Of a stretch of DNA of 11,037 nt, positions 1 to 5,941 are shown in pieces. The notes under the pieces were generated by a model that did not search any database, was not told the origin of the DNA, and was given only the letters and a program-made list of their open reading frames with translations. Source of the stretch: Candidatus Saccharimonadales bacterium (GTDB lineage Bacteria; Patescibacteriota; Saccharimonadia; UBA4664; SCTI01); the NCBI GenBank assembly GCA_030150485.1, contig JASLFZ010000052.1, positions 1-11,037 on the forward strand, written 5' to 3'. Made by a program: the position numbers and the translations under genes. Within the stretch, counting starts at the first letter, position 1. The number at the start of each line of letters is the position of its first letter.

Positions 1-153
1 GCCATTATCGGTGGGTACTTGATGCAGGTGCTCGGTGCGTCCGGCACCACCGGCTTCAACTTCTACAGCTTAATTGTAGCGATCATTGGCGCTATCGTAC
101 TGCTCGCGATCGTTAACCTGTTCCGGCGCGGAGGCGGCAGCGCTAGAGTTTAG
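1..153 (+). CDS. GlsB/YeaQ/YmgE-family membrane protein, C-terminal fragment
   Basis: This is the last 50 codons of a plus-strand gene whose start lies before the window; it ends at TAG 151-153. The visible protein is a glycine-rich hydrophobic stretch (AIIGGYLMQVLG...), then a second membrane segment (SLIVAIIGAIVLLAIVNLF) and a short basic, glycine-rich tail (RRGGGSARV). This pattern fits the small (about 80-90 residue) integral membrane proteins called GlsB/YeaQ/YmgE or transglycosylase-associated proteins. They are often linked to stress responses, but their biochemical function is unclear. The stop codon overlaps the stop of the convergent wall hydrolase gene by 4 bp (150-153). The family call rests on recognisable pattern only, and the N-terminal part cannot be seen. 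Confidence 0.72.
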   Translation, partial: AIIGGYLMQVLGASGTTGFNFYSLIVAIIGAIVLLAIVNLFRRGGGSARV

Positions 154-1334
154 TAGCTGTTGTGGCTCTGCCAGTAGGCGTAAGCAGCTGAAGGCGTGCC
201 ATACTTGTCCGCAATATAGCCGAGACCCCAAGTAATCTGGCCGGCGGTCGAGTGGTCGCTAATCTTACTGCAGGGGTAGGCTTGAGGGATGCCACAGGCG
301 CCGCTGCCGGAGTTGTGCGAATTAGGGTTCCATCCGGACTCGTGCTCCCATAGTTGATAGAGCGCGTTCCACTGCGCGCCCGTCCAGCCATGAGCGGCCG
401 CCATCTCCTGGCCTAGGGTTACCGGGTCGGCATTTGGATCAATCTTAGTGCCTACTAGTTGAACCTGGGTTACGGGCACTTGAGTTACTTTGGCTGCCAA
501 CTGCACCTGGCTCTGCGCAATACCATTCTGGTAATGGACTCGGTAGGTAACGGTTTGCGACCCGTTACTACCCGGAGTCTGAACCTGGGTGGTCCCGATA
601 ATCAGGCTGGCGTCGTTAATACTCTTAGTGGTAAAGGGAATGGCCTGTATCTGTGTCGTAACCACATCGGCCACTCGATTAATTTGTATGGTCATTCCGG
701 GTGTGACTGCGGTGTTACTGGTGGGCGACGTGGTATCCTGAGGGCCCAGCGCCACATCACGCTCGTGCAACAACGCGCCAACCGTTCTTTGCTGTGTCCG
801 CACCGTCTGCTGTTGCCCGTCCGAGTTAATTACTACCGGCACCGAGGGGTGGATCACCACCTGCTGGCCTACCGTCCCCATCGTTGCAATGGTGGTGATA
901 GTCGAAACGCTATAGGTGTCCTCCGGGTAAACTGTGAAGCCCGCCTGCTGCGCAATCAGGTTAGGGCTCTGTGAAGCGGTTTGAATCGTGCGGTTGGCGG
1001 CGCCCTCAGTTACCACTACCGGCCGCGAACGATACACATTAACATTAAAAAATCCTTGAGGAATACTCGAGCTCAAGCCCGGCTCTACCGCGTCCCCCGG
1101 CCCTACGGTCACGCCCGCCTCTTGCAACGCTCCCCCGACAGTACTCGCACTCGTGGTGATAACCTTCTCCTGGCCATCGTAGTAAATACTAACAATACGT
1201 GATGAGTCCGCCAAAGCATGCTTTGGCGGCGGTATTAAACCGGTCGCAAGCCCGACCACGATAATGACAAATCCAATTCCGGCCGTCCAAGCGAGGACCG
1301 TGTGGAAGGTGCCGCCAGCTGGCGCCTGCAGCAT
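150..1334 (-). CDS. DUF348-G5-lysozyme-like cell wall hydrolase (Rpf/YabE-like architecture)
   Basis: This is a 394-residue exported protein, probably a peptidoglycan-cleaving enzyme. Residues about 12-33 form one hydrophobic segment (signal anchor or signal peptide). Three DUF348-type ubiquitin-like repeats follow at roughly 47-100, 104-160 and 165-220; the first and third are recognisable by a STVGALL-like core and GP(G/Q)D turns. A G5 domain lies at about 222-297. The C-terminal lysozyme-like domain (about 305-394) has a WEHESGWNP motif in which E332 is the likely catalytic glutamate, followed by SGACGIPQAYP and WGLGYIADKYGTPSAAY. This closely matches the actinobacterial lytic transglycosylase-like domain. 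C347 and C355 could form a disulfide. The ATG at 1334 has no clear Shine-Dalgarno. The frame stays open upstream to a TAA at 1395-1397 and would add basic residues (AKIRS) before the membrane segment, but the only candidate upstream start is a poor ATT. Domain order is well supported; the exact bond cleaved is not known. Confidence 0.85.
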   Translation of the reverse strand: MLQAPAGGTFHTVLAWTAGIGFVIIVVGLATGLIPPPKHALADSSRIVSIYYDGQEKVITTSASTVGGALQEAGVTVGPGDAVEPGLSSSIPQGFFNVNVYRSRPVVVTEGAANRTIQTASQSPNLIAQQAGFTVYPEDTYSVSTITTIATMGTVGQQVVIHPSVPVVINSDGQQQTVRTQQRTVGALLHERDVALGPQDTTSPTSNTAVTPGMTIQINRVADVVTTQIQAIPFTTKSINDASLIIGTTQVQTPGSNGSQTVTYRVHYQNGIAQSQVQLAAKVTQVPVTQVQLVGTKIDPNADPVTLGQEMAAAHGWTGAQWNALYQLWEHESGWNPNSHNSGSGACGIPQAYPCSKISDHSTAGQITWGLGYIADKYGTPSAAYAYWQSHNSY

Positions 1335-1350
1335 AGATCTGATTTTGGCT

Positions 1351-1359
1351 AAAATAGCA
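1351..1359 (-). promoter_or_regulatory. Weak extended -10 candidate upstream of wall hydrolase
   Basis: On the minus strand the sequence reads TGC TATTTT, an extended -10 form with four of six consensus bases in the hexamer. The TGC prefix is the same as in the uvrD and pgk elements. It ends 16 nt before the ATG at 1334, so it would give a leader of about 10 nt. No good -35 accompanies it. It is an alternative to the stronger-spaced promoter at 1440-1468. Confidence 0.25.
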
Positions 1360-1430
1360 GCCCCACTGTTAGTAAAACGTGAACATGACTTGTTTTAGCT
1401 TTTGGTTTTTGGGCCCCACCAGATGTAGAA

Positions 1431-1453
1431 CTTACGATTAGTTTAGCCGTAAG
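1431..1453. repeat. Inverted repeat CTTACG-N11-CGTAAG over a putative -10
   Basis: Perfect 6-bp arms lie at 1431-1436 and 1448-1453 with an 11-nt centre. The centre contains the putative -10 hexamer (1440-1445) of the wall hydrolase promoter, and the lower arm lies at the predicted transcription start. This placement suits a repressor operator. It could also form a weak hairpin, but without a T-run it is not a terminator. Confidence 0.35.
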
Positions 1454-1468
1454 CGCTTTCAACGTCAA
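1440..1468 (-). promoter_or_regulatory. Candidate sigma-70 promoter for wall hydrolase (TTGACG-N17-TAAACT)
   Basis: On the minus strand, TTGACG (1463-1468, five of six consensus bases) is separated by exactly 17 bp from TAAACT (1440-1445, four of six). It sits in the 148-bp space between the uvrD stop and the hydrolase start. The predicted start site near 1433 gives a leader of about 100 nt. No riboswitch class is recognisable in that leader. The -10 lies inside an inverted repeat. Confidence 0.4.
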
Positions 1469-1482
1469 GGCGGAATGAGCCG

Positions 1483-3639
1483 CTAAGCGACCTTTTCGAC
1501 CGGTGCGAAAGAAAGGCTCAAATGCTTGGTGCCAACTCCCTCAAACGCCGCCGTCAGCTCGTCCCCATCGGCGCTAATCACAATACCGGTCCCAAACTTG
1601 GCGTGGCGGATCTTATCTCCTGGCTGCAAGCCACTTTTTTCGGGTGCCACCTCGGGCTCCGCCTGCTCCCAAGGGGCCCAGCTCGACCGCAACGCGGTCT
1701 CGTGCGCGCCGGCTAGAACCATCTCCGGTTCAGATTGGACCTCCAGCGGCACATCCAACAAAAAGCGGCTGGGGGGATTACGCTGGATCTGGCCGTAAAG
1801 CAATCGTGACTGCGCATGGAGCAAGTAAAGCTGCTGCTTGGCACGAGTCATGCCGACGTAGCACAGCCGCCGCTCCTCTTCGAGCTGCGAGGCATCAAGC
1901 GCGCTCCGGCTATGCGGGAAAATCCCCTCCTCCATACCCGGCATGAACACCACTGGGAACTCGAGCCCCTTAGCGGCATGTAGCGTCATCAACGTGATCG
2001 CGTTAGCATCGGTCGAGTAGTTATCGAGGTCGGCAATCAAAGCCACCTCTTCTAAAAATCCATCCAGTCCCAGGTCATGGTAGCGCTCCGCCACACTCAG
2101 TAGCTCTTTAACGTTCTCAATCCGATCGCCCGCCAGTACGCTGCCATCCTCGAGCGAGGCCAGATAGCCGCTGTCCTTTATAATGCGCTCTAGCAAAGCT
2201 GCCACCGGCAGAGATTCAGCCGCCGTCTGCAAACTGGTTATTAACCGCCAAAACTGCTGGAGCGCTGTTTTGGCCCGCGGCAGCAACCCATCAATCTCGG
2301 CCGACCGCCCCAACGCCTCAAGCAATGACAGGTTGTGTTGGCCCCGAAAAGCTCGAAGCCGCTCCAGGCTTTTTTCACCCAGGCCGCGAGTCGGGACGTT
2401 GATGATTCGGCCAAAGCTAATCATATCGTCGGGATTGTGCACAAATCGCAGATACGCCAGCGCATCTTTTATCTCTTTACGCTCATAAAATCGCGTACCC
2501 CCAACAATTTTGTAGGGTAAGTTGTGCCGCAAGCATGCCTCTTCAAGAGAGCGACTCTGCGCGCCCATTCGATAGAGCACCGCGCAATCACGCAAAGATA
2601 GGTCGCCGCCGGTAAGTCGCTCAATGGTCTGACAGATGGTGTCCCCTTCCTGCTCTTGATCATACGCCGATATAATCCTTACTCCCTCTCCCCCGCCCGC
2701 CTCGGTCCATAGCTCCTTATTTGAGCGCACCACGTTTTTGGTGATGATGGCGTGCGCAGCATCAAGAATATTCTTGGTGGATCGGTAGTTTTGCTCCAGC
2801 TTGATCACCGTTGCATCAGGATAGTCCTTTTCAAAGTCCAAAATATTTTGAAAATTTGCGCCGCGCCAAGAATAAATTGCCTGCCAGTCATCCCCAACTA
2901 CACAGATGTTCCGGTGTGCCGCCGCCAACGCGCGCGCTAGCTGGTACTGGGCTTGGTTGGTATCTTGGTACTCATCAATCATCACGTAGCAAAACTGCTC
3001 CTGCCACCGCTGCAGCGTAGCTTTGTTGCGCAGCAGCAAAACCGTTTTCATAATGATGTCGTCAAAGTCGATCGCGTTCGCCTGAGTCAGAGTACGCTGA
3101 TAGAGAGGGTAGACTTGAGCGGCCACCTCTTGGGCTGGCCCCTTGGCGTATTTCGAGTAATCTGAGGGTCCGATTAGCTCATTTTTGGCCGAAGAAATAA
3201 GGTTACCAATGAGATTCGGCGTAAACTGCTTTTCATCGATGCCTGCCGTGCGCATAGCTTGCTTAATTGCGCTTTGGCTATCGCCGGCGTCAAAAATAGT
3301 AAAGCTTGAGGTCAAGCCCACCTCCTGGTAGTCCCGGCGCAAAATTCTTACACAAATAGAGTGGAAGGTTCCAATATATGGCAGGTACTGGCGGTCGTCT
3401 GGGCGGCGCCCAAGTAGGCGCAGCACCCGTTCCCGCATCTCCCCCGCAGCCTTATTAGTGAAAGTTACCGCCAGGATATTGGCGGGAGGAACGTGCTTCT
3501 CCGCCACCAAGTAGGCAATGCGGTGGGTTAAGGCCTTGGTTTTACCGCTGCCAGCGCCTGCTAGCATGAGAACCGGCCCCTCGGTTGCTAGCACGGCTCG
3601 CTGCTGCGGTTCGTTCAAATCTGTCAGTAAGTTAGTCAC
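1483..3639 (-). CDS. uvrD: UvrD/PcrA-type superfamily 1 DNA helicase
   Basis: This 718-residue protein is an ATP-dependent 3'-5' DNA helicase acting in nucleotide excision and mismatch repair and in clearing replication obstacles; that role comes from the family. Visible SF1A motifs in order are the Q-motif (LNEPQQRAV, 8-16), Walker A AGAGSGKT (27-34), motif Ia (VTFTNKAAGEMRERV, 58-72), Walker B IDEYQDTN (221-228), motif III (VVGDDWQAIYSWRGA, 247-261), motif IV (LEQNYRST, 281-288), motif V (TLHAAKGLEFPVVF, 552-565) and motif VI (EERRLCYVGMTRAKQQL, about 588-604). The C-terminal Tudor-like tail typical of PcrA/UvrD is present (PGDKIRHAKFGTGIV, 673-687). Length is normal for the family. The start is GTG at 3637-3639, with no Shine-Dalgarno but an extended -10 just upstream, so the mRNA is probably leaderless. 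Only 32 bp separate it from the upstream peptidase gene. Confidence 0.95.
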   Translation of the reverse strand: MTNLLTDLNEPQQRAVLATEGPVLMLAGAGSGKTKALTHRIAYLVAEKHVPPANILAVTFTNKAAGEMRERVLRLLGRRPDDRQYLPYIGTFHSICVRILRRDYQEVGLTSSFTIFDAGDSQSAIKQAMRTAGIDEKQFTPNLIGNLISSAKNELIGPSDYSKYAKGPAQEVAAQVYPLYQRTLTQANAIDFDDIIMKTVLLLRNKATLQRWQEQFCYVMIDEYQDTNQAQYQLARALAAAHRNICVVGDDWQAIYSWRGANFQNILDFEKDYPDATVIKLEQNYRSTKNILDAAHAIITKNVVRSNKELWTEAGGGEGVRIISAYDQEQEGDTICQTIERLTGGDLSLRDCAVLYRMGAQSRSLEEACLRHNLPYKIVGGTRFYERKEIKDALAYLRFVHNPDDMISFGRIINVPTRGLGEKSLERLRAFRGQHNLSLLEALGRSAEIDGLLPRAKTALQQFWRLITSLQTAAESLPVAALLERIIKDSGYLASLEDGSVLAGDRIENVKELLSVAERYHDLGLDGFLEEVALIADLDNYSTDANAITLMTLHAAKGLEFPVVFMPGMEEGIFPHSRSALDASQLEEERRLCYVGMTRAKQQLYLLHAQSRLLYGQIQRNPPSRFLLDVPLEVQSEPEMVLAGAHETALRSSWAPWEQAEPEVAPEKSGLQPGDKIRHAKFGTGIVISADGDELTAAFEGVGTKHLSLSFAPVEKVA

Positions 3640-3645
3640 CGCTCT

Positions 3646-3654
3646 ATTGTAGCA
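3646..3654 (-). promoter_or_regulatory. Extended -10 of a predicted leaderless uvrD promoter
   Basis: The minus strand reads TGC TACAAT, an extended -10 with five of six hexamer bases. Exactly 6 nt (AGAGCG) separate it from the GTG start of uvrD. A start site about 7 nt after the hexamer falls on the first base of the GTG. No convincing -35 is seen, as is common with an extended -10. Confidence 0.6.
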
Positions 3655-3671
3655 ACTCCCTAGCTTTGATA

Positions 3672-4802
3672 TTACTTGAAAGCGGTAAGCCCAATGGGAC
3701 TACCAAGTCCGGTGGGGCCGTCATACCCGATGCCACCGGCACACAGATACGTTTTGCAGCTACCGTTCCGCCCACTGGTGATGTCATAGAATGAGCTAGC
3801 GTGTCGATAAAGCCCACTGGGGCCGCCCCCGCTACCAGCTAGGCCATACATCCCGGCAATTAACGGGGCTGCGAGACTTGTGCCGCCGAGTACAAACCAC
3901 CCATTGCGACCCTGGTAACGGGTACTATCGTAAATAGCAGCACCAGTAGATGGATCAGCATCGGCCGCTATATCGGACACCGTCCGTCCGGAGCAGCTCT
4001 TATCGTGCTGCCAAGCTGGCTTCGCCTCGACTCTGCTACATCCGCTACCGCCGCTAGCCCAAGCCGTCTCGCTCAAACGGCTGCCCGTCGAACTCAGCTG
4101 TAGCGTGCTTCCACCTGCTGCCACCACTGCCGGAGAAGCCGCCGGAAACTCCACCCCGTAACCCTCATCGCCCGCACTTGCTACAATCGTTACACTGGCG
4201 TGCTGTAAATGGTTATTTACTCGGACATCGGAGCTCAGCTCCGTACCACCCCACGAGTTAGATATAACCGTAGCGCCCTTCGCAACCGCCATATCAATCG
4301 CCGCCATTAAATTGCTCGTGCTCGCCGTGTCCGCCTCCACTAAAAGCAGGGGGCAGTTCTGGCACATCTGGTGCGTCGTCTCGATATCCATTGACTCCTC
4401 GAGCGCCCAGCCCGCATCCATGCTCGGAAAATCACTCCCTCCCCGCTGGCTCAGCTGCTGGAATTTAGGCGGATCCGGCAGTTTATAAGCAGCGTCATAG
4501 GCTCGCATATCGCTCGCAATCGTCGGATCATGGTAGGCCGCTACCACCGCTATCGTAACCGGCTTTGGGCTGACATTTGGCACCCCATATACAGCATGAA
4601 ACTGAGGTGGGCCATACCCCGAAGGGGTGGAGCTGATTAAGGGGGTGTTCTGTGCCGCTGCCACTAAGCTAGCATCACAATGCGCCTGGCCACCAGCGAC
4701 ACTATGATTACAGCTCAGAGGTATGGCGCTCATAGCGCTAACCTGCGCCACCGGCAGTAGGCTCGCTAAAAACCCCGCCGCAACTACTAGATAATGCTTC
4801 AT
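3672..4802 (-). CDS. Secreted S53 (sedolisin/kumamolisin-like) serine-carboxyl peptidase without prodomain
   Basis: This is a 376-residue exported endopeptidase, acting outside the cell. A signal peptide covers 1-23 (hydrophobic LVVAAGFLASLLPVAQVSA, likely cut after A23). The S53 hallmarks are E135 and D139 (EESMD, spaced as sedolisin Glu80/Asp84), oxyanion D212 in SAGDEGYG (as sedolisin Asp170), and nucleophile S309 in GGTSLAAP. The calcium site is FYDITSGRNG (D340) with GIGYDGPTGLGSP (D361). The catalytic domain begins at about residue 58 (TPSGYGPPQFHAVYGVP), so the usual prodomain of some 170 residues is missing. In its place is a short segment with C31 and C42. Eight cysteines (31, 42, 147, 150, 255, 270, 349, 354) could make four disulfides. 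Unlike its neighbours it has a clear Shine-Dalgarno. It is divergent from murB. Substrate is unknown. Confidence 0.9.
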   Translation of the reverse strand: MKHYLVVAAGFLASLLPVAQVSAMSAIPLSCNHSVAGGQAHCDASLVAAAQNTPLISSTPSGYGPPQFHAVYGVPNVSPKPVTIAVVAAYHDPTIASDMRAYDAAYKLPDPPKFQQLSQRGGSDFPSMDAGWALEESMDIETTHQMCQNCPLLLVEADTASTSNLMAAIDMAVAKGATVISNSWGGTELSSDVRVNNHLQHASVTIVASAGDEGYGVEFPAASPAVVAAGGSTLQLSSTGSRLSETAWASGGSGCSRVEAKPAWQHDKSCSGRTVSDIAADADPSTGAAIYDSTRYQGRNGWFVLGGTSLAAPLIAGMYGLAGSGGGPSGLYRHASSFYDITSGRNGSCKTYLCAGGIGYDGPTGLGSPIGLTAFK

Positions 4803-4808
4803 CTTGGT

Positions 4809-4814
4809 CTCCTT
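4809..4814 (-). promoter_or_regulatory. Shine-Dalgarno AAGGAG of the S53 peptidase
   Basis: AAGGAG lies 6 nt before the ATG at 4800-4802 and fixes the start ahead of the signal peptide. It is the only strong Shine-Dalgarno found at any start in the window. Confidence 0.75.
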
Positions 4815-4827
4815 TTGTTATAGTCTT

Positions 4828-4847
4828 ATGTTCGCTAAATGTTCGCT
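4828..4847. repeat. 11-bp-spaced direct repeat AGCGAACAT x2 (possible operator)
   Basis: Read on the minus strand, AGCGAACAT occurs twice exactly (4839-4847 and 4828-4836) with an 11-bp period, one helical turn. It lies between the peptidase start and the divergent promoter region. Tandem half-sites at this period are typical of OmpR/PhoB-type response regulators, but no regulator is visible here. It is not a LexA-type inverted repeat. Confidence 0.4.
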
Positions 4848-4862
4848 CTAAGGCAAAAGTTT

Positions 4863-4891
4863 AATCTAGACTTAATAATTTACGGTGGCAA
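4863..4891 (-). promoter_or_regulatory. Candidate sigma-70 promoter of the S53 peptidase (TTGCCA-N17-TAGATT)
   Basis: On the minus strand, TTGCCA (4886-4891, five of six consensus bases) is followed after exactly 17 bp by TAGATT (4863-4868, four of six). The predicted start near 4856 gives a leader of about 54 nt that keeps the Shine-Dalgarno and includes the direct repeats. A closer TATAAC (4817-4822) matches the -10 consensus better, but it would put the transcript start inside the Shine-Dalgarno. Confidence 0.4.
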
Positions 4892-4897
4892 AGCCGT

Positions 4898-4903
4898 TAT
4901 AAT
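4898..4903 (+). promoter_or_regulatory. Consensus -10 (TATAAT) of a predicted leaderless murB promoter
   Basis: A perfect TATAAT ends 6 nt (AAGTTC) before the murB ATG at 4910, placing the transcription start on or beside the A of the ATG. There is no Shine-Dalgarno and no room for one. No clear -35 exists, but the upstream DNA (about 4856-4881) is very A+T-rich, like an UP element. It lies back to back with the peptidase promoter candidate. Confidence 0.65.
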
Positions 4904-4909
4904 AAGTTC

Positions 4910-5941
4910 ATGCCGATTTCAGTTACCGAAAATGTTGACCTCACACCGCTCAATACTCTCGGTATTGCCGCTACCGCCCGATACCTGGTCTCGGTTACCG
5001 CTAGTGAGTATATCGCCGAAGCCGCAAAGCTAGCCAACGCTCAGAGCCTGCCCTTAATTCCCTGGGGTAGTGGCTCAAACGTAGTCATTGGAACCACCAC
5101 CCTAGAGGCGGTAATCGCTAAACTTGAGCTAACCGGGCGTGAGGTCAAAACAACCCCCACCCACACCGATATTCGCGTAGGTGCCGGTGAACAGTGGGAT
5201 AACTTGGTAGCCTGGTCGGTTGGTGAAAGCCTTAGCGGCATCGAAACGCTATCACTTATACCCGGCACGGTAGGAGCGGCGCCGGTGCAAAACATTGGTG
5301 CTTACGGCCAAGAAATTAGTGAGAGCCTCCTTTCGGTGGAAGCTTACGACCTTAAGACCAACCAAACTGTTGAGCTATCAAAAGCAGACTGTCAGTTTGG
5401 CTACCGTGACAGTATCTTTAAACACTCGGGCAAGGGGCGCTACATTATTACGGCTGTATCGTTGCGGCTGACGCCAGCCTCACATCTCGCAATGCCCACT
5501 TACGCTACGCTGGCTGCCGAGCTTAAGCGCCGCAACATCACGCGCCCGACGATCGCCGAAGTTCGCGACTGCGTGATTGCAGTTCGGCAATCCCGTCTGC
5601 CCGACCCAGCCGTAACGCCAACCGCCGGCTCCTTTTTTCATAACCCCATCGTTACCGCCCACACCTTTACGGCGATCCAACAGCAACATCCCGATATCCC
5701 GCACTGGCCGGCAGCCGATAATCACGTTAAGCTAGCCGCCGCTTGGCTCGTTGAGCAATGCGGCCTCAAGGGCGTCATGCACGGTGGCGTGGGGCTTTAC
5801 GACAAGCAAGCCATCTGCCTAATCAATCCCGGCCATCGGCCCGCCAACGAGGTGCTCGCTTTTAGCGACTACGTTATCACTACGGTTAAGGGCCGTTTCG
5901 GCGTGGAGCTCCACATGGAGCCAGAGCTCGTTACTACGTAG
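4910..5941 (+). CDS. murB: UDP-N-acetylenolpyruvoylglucosamine reductase MurB (type I)
   Basis: This 343-residue cytoplasmic flavoenzyme uses NADPH to reduce UDP-GlcNAc-enolpyruvate to UDP-N-acetylmuramic acid, the second committed step of peptidoglycan synthesis. FAD-binding motifs are NTLGIAATARY (15-25), PWGSGSNVVI (51-60) and LIPGTVGAAPVQNIGAYG (116-133). Catalytic motifs are CQFGYRDSIFK (161-171, R166), TAGSFFHNP (238-246, S241 as proton donor) and the C-terminal HMEPEL (335-340), whose glutamate completes the active site. The inserted YRDS loop and length match the E. coli-type (type I) enzyme. The ATG sits directly after a consensus -10, which supports a leaderless start. The 3' end overlaps the convergent mur ligase gene by 8 bp (5934-5941), so the next two enzymes of the pathway are encoded tail to tail. 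Confidence 0.96.
   Translation: MPISVTENVDLTPLNTLGIAATARYLVSVTASEYIAEAAKLANAQSLPLIPWGSGSNVVIGTTTLEAVIAKLELTGREVKTTPTHTDIRVGAGEQWDNLVAWSVGESLSGIETLSLIPGTVGAAPVQNIGAYGQEISESLLSVEAYDLKTNQTVELSKADCQFGYRDSIFKHSGKGRYIITAVSLRLTPASHLAMPTYATLAAELKRRNITRPTIAEVRDCVIAVRQSRLPDPAVTPTAGSFFHNPIVTAHTFTAIQQQHPDIPHWPAADNHVKLAAAWLVEQCGLKGVMHGGVGLYDKQAICLINPGHRPANEVLAFSDYVITTVKGRFGVELHMEPELVTT

Noticed and set aside
459..974. 171-codon open frame on the plus strand
   Set aside because: It is antisense to the DUF348-G5 hydrolase, has no recognisable domain, and its protein is rich in Arg, His, Gly and Leu as expected of a shadow frame.
4817..4822. TATAAC as the main -10 of the S53 peptidase
   Set aside because: It matches the hexamer well, but start-site spacing would place the 5' end near 4810 and remove most of the strong Shine-Dalgarno, and no -35 fits. 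The promoter at 4863-4891 explains the ribosome site better.
4828..4847. LexA/SOS box in the peptidase upstream region
   Set aside because: The GAAC elements are in direct, not inverted, orientation, so they do not form the GAAC-N4-GTTC palindrome.
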